Numbered from the stretch's first letter, positions 47,601-60,002 are shown. The stretch: DNA of 64,000 bases from Corella eumyota (GCA_963082875.1 OY720098.1:744001-808000), one strand, 5' to 3'. The notes: generated by a model from the sequence alone, not told the origin. Program-made: numbers and translations.

Positions 47601-50600
47601 AATGTGTTTTATAAATTATATAAAACAGAACATATTAAAAGGAGTTTAATATATGGAAAACATCGCACAAAAAACCTAAAAACTTTAATGTTTTTGTCTC
47701 TTTTTTTCCCAATAAATTTATTAAAAAAATAAATAAAAACTAGTTTACTTAAAACTTCAAGTACTTACTGGGTCCCATATAATCACACTTTTATCAAAAG
47801 AACTTGAAGCTAATTGTTTTCCATTGTTACTGAAACAACAGCAACTTATTGGAGCATTGTGACCCGATAGTTCATGGAAAGATTGAAGAATTTTTGCTAA
47901 AATGTCAAATTTCTGATTTTAAATATTTTTACAGTTTGTTTTTTTTATTATAAATTGCCATTGTTAAGCATTACCGCCTTAACATGAAATAACTTGACCC
48001 CAAACGAAGACCAAAGTTTTTTTGTTTTTGGGTTATATAATAATTCCACTTGCGATTGTTTTACTCAGTATTTAATAATTTTTTCAGGTTCTAGATATAT
48101 GTATATCTATATAGATGTCCAATTTATAGGCTTACAAATTAAGTAAAACTGTCGTTTGTGGTGTGTGGGTAAATTATGGCAGGTGTACATTAGTTGAGAA
48201 ACCATATTACAACAATTAGAATGCTGACTATATCGTGGGCTATAGACCAGTAATATTAAAGAAAACAAATACTGATCAAAAGCACTTTAAAATATTATTC
48301 TTAAAATAAAAAGGTTTTGAAAACCACAATTTAAATTATTCATTTACGAGGCTCAAAATAATTGAAGGTACTTACAAGATTTGGTGCTGAAAATCCATAA
48401 TTTAATTTTGTTATCCTGACCACACGAAGCCATTAAATAACATTGATTGTTTGGTTCATCTAGTAAAAATAAATTAAAGTTTAAAACATATTAAGAGTGG
48501 TAAAAAGTTATAAAATATTAATACATTGTTACTTTAAAAGTAATAGCAAGGTAACAAAAAAGTAGGGTTAAAATGTTTATTAAAAATGTTTTAAAAAATA
48601 TTAAACAATAGTTCAACAAACATGAAGTGTATAATAATAAAAAAATGTTTTAAATGTATATACATATAATATAGTAAATACCTTGATTATTTTGATGAAA
48701 AGTTTTAGAGAAAGTTATGCAGGAAACACCGCATGAAGATACCCCTTCATCATGAGCTTCTATTTGAAATAGGGGCTGCAAAAGAAATTTTAATTTAAAA
48801 CGACAAAAAAAATATATAATAAGTGTTTCAAAATTTAGGCTGATTTTAACAGAATGTGTTAACAGATAAATATTTAATTTAGTTTGAACAAAAAGTACAA
48901 AAACATAAGTTTTTTTGCCACAAAATCTGAATTTTTTATTTTTTTAAATAATTATGATATTAACCTTCATTGAATTATTCCTCATGTCCCAAACCCTGAT
49001 ATCTCCCAATCCTGACCCAGTGATCAGGTAAAAGTCGCAAGGTGTTGGGGTTATTGCATAAACATTTCCTTCGGGGTGGCCAGAAATTTCCCTGGTAACC
49101 CCCAAAAAAAATAAATTAAAAAAAAAAATTTATATATATACAACAAATTTTCCAAAATAAATATTAATACAAGCTAATTTGTAATAACCACACCGCACCG
49201 ATTTTTTTATGTAATAAACTTTTAATTTTAACAAAATGCACAACAATTATTTGTTTATTTAATTAAATTAGTAATGCAACTAAAAACTAAGAAATCTTTA
49301 CTTGATAAGTTTCTTTTTATTAATATCCCACAAAGCTATCGAACCATCAGCAGATCCAGTTAAAAGATAATTTGAATCATTTGTAAACGAACAAATTTGG
49401 ACGATGTTACTGTCAGAATGACGAAATATTGCTAATATCTAAATAACAGATAAAATGCAGTTTTTAGAATAATTGGTCAAACTTATAACCCACTAACTTC
49501 ATTTTTAATCAACCGTTTACTAACCGTTTACGTCAAAATGTGGTACAAAAAAAATTTATCCATGCAACACAACAGCATTTTTTAAATAATAAAAACTTAT
49601 AATTAAGAAGTAAATAGTATTGTTAATATTGTTTAAAACATTAATTTTTTTTTTGTAGATATCTTTATCCTTAATGTGGAAAATCGAATGCGTGACTTAA
49701 ACATAGAGTAACATCAGTTACTCCGACCCAGCCTCGAGTTACCTTTAACAGTTTGGAATATTATAGATTATAATTGCCCGATAATTATACTGCTGATTAA
49801 ATGCTGGCTCAGCAAGAGTTCATACCGTTTATACCACCTTACTCAAGGAAGGGCGCTACAGCATGAGATCAGTGGGGATTGAACCCACGACCTCATGTGT
49901 GTTGTAGCAAGTGTTCTCACCACTACACCACGCTGCCGGTTTATATATGTCAGGCTAAAAAATTGTTTATAGAATGACTTTGACCAACAGATCAAACCTT
50001 ATAATCTTTGTCAGATAATTGAAGCAAATGGGCTTTACCATCACTACAAGCTGTTGAAAGTAAATTCTCCTCCGTATTAAAAGTGACAAAGTTGACCCCG
50101 TATTTAAACTCCTTAATGGGGGAGTAGGATAATTCTTTGAAGTTGTTTGTAGAATAAACGCGAAGTGTTTTGTCACCTTAAAATAAACTTTATTTATCAA
50201 GTTTTTGTTATGTTAAAACCTTTAAATATAATAAATTTTAAGGACCAGCAGCATGGTGTAGTGGTAGGAACACTTTCTATACCACATGAGGTCGTGAGTT
50301 GAATCCCCACTGCTCTATAGCGCCCTTGAGTAAGGCGCTATAAACTCCTGCTGAGCCAGCACTAAATCAGCAGTATAATTATCGGGCAATTATAGTCTAA
50401 ATAATATCCCAAACTGTCACAGGCAACTTGAGACTGGGTCAGGGTAACTGATATTACTCTAAGTTTAAGTCCACATTCGACTTTCACACATCGAGAATAA
50501 AGATATATACAAAAAAAAGGTAAATAACTTAATTTAGAAAAAGTTTTATTTTTTTTTTACTTTTACAAATAAAAAAAAATTTTGCAAAAAGTTAAAAAAT

Positions 50601-50709
50601 AAAACAATAATAGCAAATACAAACCTGAAGAAGTCACAAAATAAAGTTTTGAGAAAGTGCAGCAACTAACTTCTTTGGAGTGATTTTCCAATTTGCAATA
50701 AGAATACAT
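44675..50709 (-). CDS. WDSUB1: WD repeat, SAM and U-box protein (WDSUB1)
   Basis: Fifteen exons join in phase: 50709-50625, 50176-49998, 49438-49302, 49091-48965, 48775-48682, 48459-48376, 47896-47765, 47272-47141, 47006-46963, 46584-46521, 46365-46198, 46129-45950, 45507-45409, 45147-45073 and 44865-44675, about 596 residues (human 476). Exons 1-8 encode WD40 repeats ([58 protein letters not shown]). Exon 11 is a SAM domain ([20 protein letters not shown], ending [10 protein letters not shown]). The last two exons form a U-box ([35 protein letters not shown]), the E2-binding fold of U-box E3 ubiquitin ligases. This domain order is specific to WDSUB1. Two splice sites are unusual: exon 7 must use a GTACTT donor, five bases inside a better-looking GTAAGT, to keep the frame, and exon 10 ends at GTTATA or a GC donor. 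Confidence 0.92.
46690..46935 (-). mobile_element. tRNA-derived SINE
   Basis: Reverse copy in a WDSUB1 intron: AAGGTCGACTTTACGACCTA tail side, core ACTCCGACCCAGTCTCGAGT, then GCAGTGGTAATTGAACTTCA. The head beyond the B box is lost. Confidence 0.7.
47064..47130. repeat. Short tandem duplication in WDSUB1 intron
   Basis: AAATTATTTAAAATCCAAAA occurs twice in a row next to the exon 8 donor. It produces a repeated WILNNL in a read-through frame, which is not coding. Confidence 0.5.
47325..47570 (-). mobile_element. tRNA-derived SINE
   Basis: Reverse copy: TTATCCTTGATGTGTGAAAG tail, core CCTGACCCAGTCTTAAGTTA, CTGGCTCAGCAGGAGTTCAT. At the head end TACAGCATAAGAGCAGCTCTTATGCTGTA forms a perfect hairpin where the head should continue. 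Confidence 0.7.
48105..48255 (+). repeat. Short interspersed repeat, TGTGGTGTG family
   Basis: TGTCCAATTTATAGGCTTAC, TTTGTGGTGTGTGGGTAAAT, then GCAGGTGTACATTAGTTGAG and ACAACAATTAGAATGCTGAC. Intronic in WDSUB1; closely matches 9775-9935. Confidence 0.55.
49660..49945 (-). mobile_element. tRNA-derived SINE, full length
   Basis: Reverse copy with all parts: tail ATCTTTATCCTTAATGTGGA, core ACTCCGACCCAGCCTCGAGT, GGGGATTGAACCCACGACCT (B box) and CACTACACCACGCTGCCGGT (A box). In WDSUB1 intron 2. Confidence 0.85.
50243..50515 (+). mobile_element. tRNA-derived SINE, full length
   Basis: CAGCAGCATGGTGTAGTGGT head, GAGGTCGTGAGTTGAATCCC B box, core TGAGACTGGGTCAGGGTAAC, tail CATCGAGAATAAAGATATAT. In WDSUB1 intron 1, in the opposite orientation to the previous copy. 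Confidence 0.85.
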
Positions 50710-51152
50710 TTTAAACAGTCAAGACTTAAGGAACTTGCAAGTTTACAACTGACAAAATTTCCTATAAAATATTAAGCGCTTCGTTTTTTTTTTACGACTT
50801 AGTAAGTTATTGCCGTGGTTTTTACAAAATGTCCAAACTAACCTTCAATACCTTCTTGTAAACTGTATTTTAACTAACAAACCCTTTAATAACTTGTTAA
50901 ATTCTGAAAATTTGATACAACTTTGCTCTTATGACGTTTAGACATTGAGGAGAAAATAAAAACAAACACAGACCACGTGATGTCAATATCTAGTATACTA
51001 TCATATTAATAAGACAACGACTTTGATTTAATTTTGTTTATGAATTTCTTATAATATTTCGGTTTGTAATTTTATATTCATATCTATAAATAATAACACA
51101 TTTATTTCACAAACTTCGCAGTTATGTAAATAAGTTTTCTAATATAGTTTCA

Positions 51153-51435
51153 AACACCAGCAGCGTGGTGTAGTGGTAAGAACTCTTGCTACACCACACA
51201 TGGGGTCGTGGATTTAATCACCACTGATCTCATGCTGTAGCGCCCTTGAGTAAGGCGCTTTAAACGGAATGAACTTCTGCTGACCCAGCACTTAATCAGC
51301 AGCATAATTACTGGGCAATTATAGTCTCTATAATATCCCAAACTGCCACAGGCAACTCGAGACTGGGTCGGAGTAACTTATGTTACTCTATGTTAAGGTC
51401 GTGCATTACATCGAGGATAAAGATATATACAAAAA
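51153..51435 (+). mobile_element. tRNA-derived SINE, full length
   Basis: CCAGCAGCGTGGTGTAGTGG head, GGGGTCGTGGATTTAATCAC B box, core GAGACTGGGTCGGAGTAACT, tail CATCGAGGATAAAGATATAT. Intergenic between WDSUB1 and the BIR gene. Confidence 0.85.
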
Positions 51436-52550
51436 AAAACAATAAGTAACATAAAATTAAGCATTGACGTTCTGTTTTTTTACTTAAAATAACAAAAAAA
51501 AGTAACTTTTTTGCAATTAATACACCATTTATATTGTAGTCAGGGGCCCTCAGACACGTCATAATGGCCCTTGCAGGATTTTGCGCAATGCTAAGTTCAG
51601 CGGTAAATTTTTAATAAAATACGTCATCAAAATTTTTTTTTTTGTTATTTTTTTAAAATTTTTTTTAACTAAACTATTAATTAAAGAAATGTTAATTTTG
51701 CATGTTGCAGGCCCTTTAACATAATATTTCATGCGTTAACTTTTATTGCATCTTCATACAACTATGTTTGTTGGCATGGCAACAAGCGAAATAAAAATTA
51801 AACTTAAATTTTGATACGACCAAATTGACTTTCAAGTTCCCTTTTAAAACTCTACCACATTGCAACAGCAATAAATACGTAAAATTCTTAATAAATATGC
51901 TTGTATTAAATAAAACTAAATATTATTTACATACTACAAAATTAAAAATTTTAAGTAAAAAAAAGAAAGTCATTTAAAAGGTAAAAAGAGTAATAGGTAA
52001 GAAATTAGAAAGTAGAATTCGCAAGAAATATTGAAGACGATATTAATTAATACAAATCATTAAACATAACAAAGATTGCCCCTTTTATTTTATGTCATTC
52101 AGAAAGATTGTCCTTTTTTTATTTTATGTCATTCGGAAAGATTTTTATTTTATGTCATTCAAAAAGATTTTATGTCATTCAGAAAGATTTTATGTCATTC
52201 AGAAAGATTTTATGTCATTCAGAAAGATTGTAAACCATTAAACATTACAAAGATTGTCCCCTTTTAATTATATTTTATGTCATTCAGTAAAAATTTCCTA
52301 TTACTTTAACACATATGAGTCATTTACACGTTATAATTGGATTGTACACCCCAACATTTGTCACCCTCAACAATTTAAATTTGGTCCGAACATGAAATAA
52401 TATTTACAGAATCTCTGGCAAATTTAAAATAATTAACGGCGATTATTGTGAATAATTATATTTACAAACGACTAAATATTTACAATACTCATACGCGTAA
52501 ATCCATATTAAATCTAATCGTTATATAGAACATTTTTTTTTTGTTTTTTC
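51436..52550. other. Intergenic region with a 21-bp minisatellite
   Basis: No coding signal. Contains the tandem repeat at 52075-52290 and AT-rich sequence. This is the convergent-tail side of the BIR gene. Confidence 0.5.
52075..52290. repeat. Minisatellite of about 21 bp
   Basis: Repeats of TTTTATGTCATTCAGAAAGA, six or more copies with indels, flanked by two copies of AAACATTACAAAGATTGTCC-like text. The short open frame over it is not a gene. Confidence 0.8.
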
Positions 52551-54597
52551 TTACGCAAGATTTTCATCTTCTCTAACTGTTTCTTCTTCAATCTCCAATT
52601 CTTGAAAAAAAGATGTAATTAGCGCTAATAAAAAAATTGAAAACATCATTTTTGTTTCATCTTTTTATACCTATGTGGCTATTTAATACACGAATTAGTA
52701 ACTTTTTTGTACATGCAATTTAAAATATATTTAACACAACTTACCAATCGGAGTAGTTCCCCGATAATCTGCAGGTAAATTCCAAATCCCCAGAACAGGG
52801 TCGTCTAAAAGTATCCAAACACGAACTTGATCATCAATAACCCAACTTGTGTACCCAGAGGCCATATTATTAAAAACCAAAATCCAGTTTTGAAGACCTA
52901 CAAATGTTAAAAATATATTTAAAAGTTAAACTAAACTTTTTAAACAATTTAAATTATTATTTGGAAAACGTTTTTAAACGTCTTTAAAACCTACAGGAAT
53001 GTTTAACAGTTGGGGAAAGTATTCACTATTATGGTCAGAACCGTAAAACTTACCCAGATATGGTTCTGTACCCAAATCACAAGTTTGAACCTCCAGATTG
53101 GTTGGTTCTGATGATTCTACTGAAGGACCACTTAATTCATAATTTAAATCCATTTGAACATTGTTGGGTTGCCCACCAGATGCAGCGTTTTGGTTAAGGA
53201 TAACAGCATATTGAGGAATTATGCTATGGAAAAATAAGAAAACTTAATGTATTTAAAAAATAAAATGGTGAGCTAAAAAATCCATTTAAACCTTACCTAT
53301 CGGAAGTACAATGCGAACTAACAGCTCCATCAATATTGGAATGGCCTAAAAAATATATATTTTAACTTAAAGTTGACTTTTATATGATGTATGTTTAACT
53401 AGTTATTAGGTCACTTAAATTTAAACTTACAATGATTATTTTCCTCTGGAGTTGCCTTTGTTGGCGTTTCCCCATTTCCACTACTTGTAAAAAATGCGTT
53501 CATTGTTTGATTTTGCAAGTTGGGATTTGTCTTTAGTTGATTTAAATTCTGTTGGGTATACTTCTTGTTTTTGCAGCCTAAAAAGTTGTTTTTTTATTTT
53601 TGTATATTTAATTAACTACCTTTTACTCTAATTACAATATATATTACAGTGACCCACTTTGTTTTATATCCAAACTACTTTTTTAGTTACCTTAAGTTTT
53701 ACAAATTTTACTTTCCATTACCTCAAATTATTGGTAATTCTTCTATGGTAAATGACAACTAAATAACTTAGGTAATGGCAATAAATTTACCACAGTACAT
53801 TTACTACAGACCAACATATAAACGATGTGGTACATTACCCATACATACCTGTAGATTAGCCAACCTCACATTATTAAATCCCCAAGTACATACAAAGTAA
53901 AAATTAAATGTTTGTTTATACACTTACCTATGACAGCTTTTGCAACTTCAGTTTTTAAAGCTTGGAGGTCAACTATCGGGACTGGAGGTGAGGGGCCTTG
54001 CATCCTAAAAAAATAGTTTAAACAATTTTTTACTAAATATAAATTTAAAAAAAAATTTAAAACATTAATTATAACCCGAACTAACTAAAAAACAAAATTT
54101 ATCCCCAGAAGATATTCCCAAAACTTACCCGGAAGGTGGTACATCTTGTCCTGGAGTTCTTAGCGTAGGTCGATGTAAATTTGGAAATCTCTCGACGACT
54201 GAATTAACAAAATCAAGTCCCTTGTTTTGTAGCAGAAATTCACAACTTGGATACCACTTTGCATGATCTGACCAAGGGTCATCATGGTAATCCCAATTCT
54301 GTAATCCACCATTACAGTACCAACATTTTACACGATCTCTACTGCCTGAAATTTAACCAATTTGTTTAATGAAATAATTTCTATATAATTTAATATAATA
54401 GTAGCAATAAAGTTTTAACTTTTTTACAGAAAAAATACAAACCTAAATAATAGAATCCTGCAGCAGCTATATCACTAACAGATGCATCGGTGTAACTCCA
54501 ATCTGTGAACGTATTAATTCGATTTTGATGGTTTTCCATGTGGGGAGAATTGGCATACAAACAGGGAAACATAGTCCTCAGGTTTTCTCTTTGTTGG
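52551..54597 (-). CDS. Single-BIR IAP-like protein without RING
   Basis: Exons 54597-54443 (first ATG at 54572), 54345-54129, 54004-53928, 53577-53431, 53345-53297, 53223-53054, 52897-52745 and 52624-52551 are in phase. From the ATG at 54572 they give 338 residues. Residues about 20-82 are a BIR domain: [48 protein letters not shown]. The zinc ligands Cys51, Cys54, His71 and Cys78 fit the family spacing Cx2Cx16Hx6C. BIR domains bind caspases or IAP-binding motifs and often regulate cell death. No RING follows. Instead come Gln/Asn/Ser-rich linkers and a conserved-looking segment, [20 protein letters not shown], that I do not recognise. The reading frame stays open for eight codons before the ATG at 54572 to the acceptor at 54598, so an upstream coding exon is likely (candidates at 56135-56208 and 62309-62382). 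Confidence 0.82.
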
Positions 54598-54690
54598 CTG
54601 GTAAAAAAAATAAATTAAAAAATTTACTTTATTACGAGGTATAAAAGAAATTTTTTTATTTAAAAAACAAATTGTTTAATAAATATTTAC

Positions 54691-54932
54691 CTTACTGAGT
54701 TTGCAAAAAATGTTAAAGATAGCAAAAGCAGATATTTCCAAAAAATTTTTTTTGTAAAATTTATCTTTCATTAAACAATTACCTTGGCTTTTTAAATAAT
54801 ACAACTGTATAACATTAACTGCAAAACCCTTTTTGTAATTTAAATTTTAATTTTGTCTTTTTTAAATCAAATCTATAACCGACTGTTGCTTGCTCAAACA
54901 ACGTCTATCTGTGATATCTTCGTATTGCTATG
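54691..54932 (-). promoter_or_regulatory. Proximal copy of the BIR-gene first-exon module
   Basis: Contains an ATG at 54771 with an open frame (MKDKFYKKNFLEISAF) running to a CA-GTAAGGTAAAT double donor. Its upstream part (CAACTGTATAACAT, then CCGACTGTTGCTTGCTCAAA and CTATCTGTGATATCTTCGTA) matches 56210-56395 and 62385-62570. Neither donor gives the phase needed to enter the exon at 54597. It may be a decayed or noncoding first exon. Confidence 0.5.
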
Positions 54933-54933
54933 T

Positions 54934-55820
54934 AAAGTTACATAATTGTCAAAATAGATAAAGAAATGTGATTCTATAGCGCCATGTAGCGACTTCAATA
55001 TTACAGAATAAAGTTACATAATTGTCAAAATAGATAAAGAAATGTGACTCTATAGCGCCATGTAGCGACTTCAATATTACAGAATAAAGTTACATAATTG
55101 TCAAAATAGATAAAGAAATGTGACTCTATAGCGCCATGTAGCGACTTCAATATTACAGAATAAAGTTAAATAATTGTCAAAATAGATAAAGAAATGTGAC
55201 TCTATAGCGCCATGTAGCGACTTCAATATTACAGAATAAAGTTAAATAATTGTCAAAATAGATAAAGAAATGTGACTCTATAGCGCCATGTAGCGACTTC
55301 AATATTACAGAATAAAGTTAAATAATTGTCAAAATAGATAAAGATATGTGACTCTATAGCGCCATGTAGCGACTTCAATATTACAGAATAAAGTTAAATA
55401 ATTGTCAAAATAGATAAAGAAATGTGACTCTATAGCGCCATGTAGCGACTTCAATATTACAGAATAAAGTTAAATAATTGTCAAAATAGATAAAGAAATG
55501 TGACTCTATAGCGCCATGTAGCGACTTCAATATTACAGAATAAAGTTACATAATTGTCAAAATAGATAAAGAAATGTGACTCTATAGCGCCATGTAGCGA
55601 CTTCAATATTACAGAATAAAGTTACATAATTGTCAAAATAGATAAAGAAATGTGACTCTATAGCGCCATGTAGCGACTTCAATATTACAGAATAAAGTTA
55701 AATAATTGTCAAAATACATAAAGAAGTGTGACTCTATAGCGCCATGTAGCGACCTCAATATAACAGAACAAAGTTAAATAATTGTCAAAATAGATAAAAA
55801 AATGCTACTCTATAGCGTGA
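54934..55820. repeat. Satellite with 76-bp unit
   Basis: About 11.5 direct copies. The unit begins AAAGTTACATAATTGTCAAA and contains CTATAGCGCCATGTAGCGAC and TTCAATATTACAGAATA. Period checked at 54934, 55010 and 55086. Units are nearly identical except an ACATAA/AAATAA alternation; the last unit decays. The first base abuts the proximal first-exon module. Two more units occur at 61815-61990. Confidence 0.93.
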
Positions 55821-57480
55821 CATCGAGATAATATTTGTTTTAAAATTATATTTATATTTTAAAGATTTTTTTTACAAGTACATTTTTAATTTTGATTTTT
55901 TTTTTAAATATTTAAAATGACGTTGTCAACAATTAATAAAATATGGTTTTTTTAATGAAGACTAAAATGTTTAAAATTTAAGAAAAAATAACAATTTCAA
56001 GAAAAATACTCATATATTACCATTTATCTGTTATTTTATTCAGGCATTTCAAATAAGACTAGTTCTAAAAAGTTCTCTTTTAAGAAACATTCAATTTTAC
56101 AAAATTTCCATAAAAATAAAATATATTTTCTTACATTTTCAGCGAATGTGCAGCAGCAGTTTTCATAAAAGAATTCACATTGATCACCTTATATATTTTT
56201 TTAAACATTTCTTTGTGCTTTTTAAAGTATACAACTGTATAACATAAAATGCAGCCCCCTTTCTGAAATTTACTTTAAATCAAATCTATAAAAAGTAAAC
56301 ACTAGGAACAAAGTTTTAACCGACTGTTGCTTGCTCAAACATGCTCAAACAACGTCTATCTGTGATATCTTGGTATTGCTATTCACTTATGTTGGCATAA
56401 TAAAAAAAAGGAGCAATGGCGGGTGCGCAGCTCATAAATATCATTAGAGCTTGTGTTTACTTTACCGATTTGACTTTTCTGTGTTTGCATTTCAGAAAAT
56501 GGTCAAAATAATGTTCAACTATTAATAGGTTTTCATGTTATTTTACAACATTTGTTTTAACAATATTTAGTTTTTCAATTCTTAATTTTGAATTTACGAT
56601 TAATATAACAGTAAATGTAGTCAAACTAAATATTAATACTTTTCAATGTAACTGTTTTTATATTAAAATAAGATTAATTAATATTTATTTAGTTTGTAAC
56701 ATTTTTTTTAAATATAGGTGTGTTACATTCTTCTTTTAATAAGATTAGTTTTCTGCGAACTGTGTTAAAGTGATGTTAAAAAAAGGTCTCCCAATAAACT
56801 ATTTGCTTTTAGGCATATAGTTTTGGTTAAATGTTAATTTGGCGGTCTTGTTAAGAGATTGACAATTGTTAATAATAAAACATTGCTTGATATTTACTGA
56901 AAAAAGTTGGAACAATATCAATAAAAATTACCCATATTGCAAACGAAGTTGTCCGAAATGCATTTTACTTGAACAAACTTTGATTAGATATTTGCCAAGC
57001 CTAAACTCACCGTTAATGTTTACTTTAAACATAACTAAATAAACAGCTGAACCATTTGAACAAAGTTGATCACAATTTTCGTTAAAGTTGTTTTTATAAA
57101 TATGTGTGACGTAATAATGTTAGTTGTTTTATAATGTTATAAACAACCCTTTAATTATTAATTAAACTTAACAAAGTTAAACTTACTTATATAAGCAGTA
57201 ACTCCGTGGTGCAATAACTTTAACATGATTAGAATGAATATATATTTTATTAATTATTAAAAAAAAATAATGAATGCCTTAATTTAGTAAATTTCAACTG
57301 AAATATAACTTTATAAAAACAATTTAAAAACAAACAAAAGGGAATCCAATTTATTGTTTATATACTGTATGACTTTTATTAACAAATCACTTGATTTAAA
57401 TTTACATTTTATTTATTTATATTTATTGTTTACAGAAGTTTGGTCAAGGAAAATAAGGATGGCCAGACATTTGAACCACT
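55785..57480 (-). repeat. Duplicated first-exon module, middle copy
   Basis: From the satellite edge (GCTACTCTATAGCGTGACAT) through an exon-like block to GGATGGCCAGACATTTGAAC, this region is almost the same as 61985-63495. It carries about 110 bp (about 56830-56945) missing from the other copy. Its core at 56210-56395 also matches the region immediately upstream of the BIR gene. Confidence 0.85.
56135..56208 (-). CDS. Candidate first coding exon of the BIR gene (middle copy)
   Basis: ATG at 56208 opens MFKKIYKVINVNSFMKTAAA and ends at a GTAAG donor (56134-56130) after 74 bases, leaving two bases over. The exon at 54597 needs exactly that phase and would continue [17 protein letters not shown]. 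Same exon in the copy at 62309-62382. Support is phase and splice signals only; the 1.5-kb intron would span the satellite. Confidence 0.4.
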
Positions 57481-58625
57481 TTTATTTAAACCCCTTACAT
57501 TTAAACCCCTAACATTTTAACCCCTTACATTTTAACCCCTTACATTTAACCTCTAACATTTTAACCCCTAACATTTAAACCCCTAACATTTTAACCCCTT
57601 ACATTTAAACCCCAAACATTTAAAACACCTAAAATTTTAACCCCTAACATTTAAACCCCTAACATTTTACCCCTTACATTTAAACCCCTTACATTCGAAT
57701 CTCTTACATCCGAACCCCTTATATTTAAACCCCCTTTTACTTGAACCTCTTACATTCATTTTATATGTGAGGGGTTTGAATGACGAAGTTTAAGTGTAAA
57801 GAATTTAGATATAAGGAGTTGAATGAAAGCAGTTAAGTAAAAGGGGCTTAAAAAAGGTTTTAAATAAGAAGGGGTTCAAATAAGGGGTTTAAAACTCATA
57901 AAACAAAAAATAAGATAGTAAGAAGGTGAATAAAATAAAAATAATTATTTTATTAATGAAAAAATCTTATAATAAAATTTTTTTCTTTTAGTTAAATAAT
58001 ATTACGATTGGCAATTATATGAAAATCAAGAAAACTATTATAAATAATCCAACCATGCGTTATTTTTCTAAAACAAAGTCCAAAAATTGGAACAAAATCA
58101 ATAAAGTTACCCATACTGAAACAAGGTTATTTAAAACGCATTTTGTTCAAACAAATTTTATTTACCAACTTATATTGCGCAGGGGACTCATATTTGCCAA
58201 GTTTTAACTCGGCTTTGTCATTTTTACCCAAGCACTAACAATTTTTAACTAAATTAACAAAACAAAGTTAAACATAATTCGAAGTTGAATGTGTGACGTA
58301 ATAATGTTAGTTGTTTTATAATGTTATGGACAACCCTTTAATTATTAATTAAACTTAACAAAGTTAAACTTACTTATATAAGCAGTAACTTCCGTGGTGC
58401 AATAACTTTAACATAATAAGAATGAATATATATTTTATTAATTATCATTTAAAAAAAATAATGAATGCCTTAATTTAGTAAATTTCAACTGAAATTTAAC
58501 TTTATAAAAACAATTTAAAAACAAACAAAAGGGAATCCAATTTATTGTTTATATACTGTATGACTTTTATTAACAAATCACTTGATTTAAATTACATTTG
58601 TTTTATTTATATTTCACAAATATAA
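57100..58625. repeat. Twice-occurring 350-bp repeat flanking the minisatellite
   Basis: The block GTGTGACGTAATAATGTTAG through TTTATTAACAAATCACTTGA occurs at about 57105-57445 and again at about 58290-58620, both plus strand, and a third time at about 63130-63450. The blocks flank the 14-bp minisatellite. No coding content; the short frame at 58019-58207 is not supported. Confidence 0.8.
57494..57760. repeat. Minisatellite of about 13-14 bp, CATTTAAACCCCTAA
   Basis: Many copies of ACATTTAAACCCCTTA/ACATTTTAACCCCTAA, degenerating rightwards. Reverse-strand versions (GGGGTTTGAATGA, GGGGCTTAAAAAAGG) follow to about 57900. Same array type as 63510-64000. Confidence 0.85.
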
Positions 58626-59900
58626 AAGTATAGTGATAGAAGTTTATGGGAGTTCGTTTAGTAAATGTTTATTATTTGAGCGTACAATATCTTTGAAACT
58701 TGTTTTCACTGTTTAGTATTTTATTACAAAAACAGCTTTTAAATTTTTTTATTTTTTTATATTCACAAGGTCCAATCAAAATGCAGTTTTTTATGGTAAG
58801 TTCTGTTTAAAAAAGAACCGCTTATAGTTTACCTAAATATATCTGCCCACGCGAAACTTGGGAACAAAAAACTTTAAAAGTTTGATCAATAACGCACTTT
58901 TATAATTTATAGCTTTAATACCCGAACACTTACATACGTGGATTAAAAAACACATTTTATATGCGTGGTCTATTTTTCCTTGACAAAATGGTTTAGCTTA
59001 CTCCTGCATTCTAATAAAAGGAATAAATCTAACAAATACATTTGCTACAATTTGGTGTAAAAAATACTTGAATTAAATTATTTTCCATAATTACATTGTA
59101 ATCTATCATTATTGTTCACTTATTAATATTAGATTATTTACACAATAATCATGATAAGGGAAATTACTGCGTTATAATATCAAGCAATAAGGAATCTTAA
59201 TTGTTTAAATACAGCATGGCTTTAACATTTAAATCGTTTGGTTTAACACTTATATTTGTTTTATTTATATTTAATGTTTACAGAAGTTTAGTAAAGGAAA
59301 ATAAGATAGTAAGAAAATAAATATTATGAAAACACCTATTTTATTAAATAGTTCAACAAAAGTATAATAAATTGTATATAAACATTACTAACTTTAATTT
59401 AAGTCTAACCAAAACTAATAATAAAATATATATTTAAATGACGTAAAATTTATTAAAAAATAAAAACACCCGCCACTTAATTTGGATTATCGATTTTTTT
59501 ATTTAATTTTTTTGAAAACTTTTATGTAACTATAGCTTTTTTATTCTTTACTGTACAAACAATAAAGCTCCCAAAAAAACAAAGCGCGCAACCACGTAAA
59601 TTAAGTAAAACCAAGATTTAATTATTTTTGATTTAATAACAACATGATTTGATTTAATAACAACATGGCTCGTAAAATAATAAAACGCACAACCACGTAC
59701 TAAGTTTAGTGTAAAACCAATATTTAACTAGCGATATGTTTAACGAGAGACTAAGGTTGTAAATATAATTTTAATATTTTGTTCAAATGTTAATGAAAAC
59801 AACTCAAATGTTAATGAAACATAACCAAATATTTATTTAGTGTTTTGTGAAGGTTTAAGCTAGTCGTAAACACCAGGCTTAAGGGCGAATTAGCATAATT
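58626..59900. other. AT-rich region, no gene seen
   Basis: Contains a short echo of the repeat family (about 59220-59310, ATTTAATGTTTACAGAAGTT and GGAAAATAAGATAGTAAGAA) but no splice-supported coding exon. Confidence 0.5.
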
Positions 59901-60002
59901 TTTGCAACTCAAAAAAAAACTTTTAACAAAAAAAATTTTCTAAGCTGTTAAATAAATCACAATTAAACATATTTTGTAACATAATTTTATTTAAATATTT
60001 AA

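Noticed and set aside
39151-51435. tRNA genes at the A-box/B-box pairs
   Set aside because: The tRNA-like heads lack a matching acceptor stem and are always followed by the same unrelated body and GATAAAGATATATAC tail, so they are SINEs.
54934-55820. CRISPR array
   Set aside because: The whole 76-bp unit repeats without unique spacers, in clearly eukaryotic DNA.
58019-58207. Frame MKIKKTIINNPTMRYF
   Set aside because: Overlaps a decayed copy of the repeated module and has no splice or homology support.
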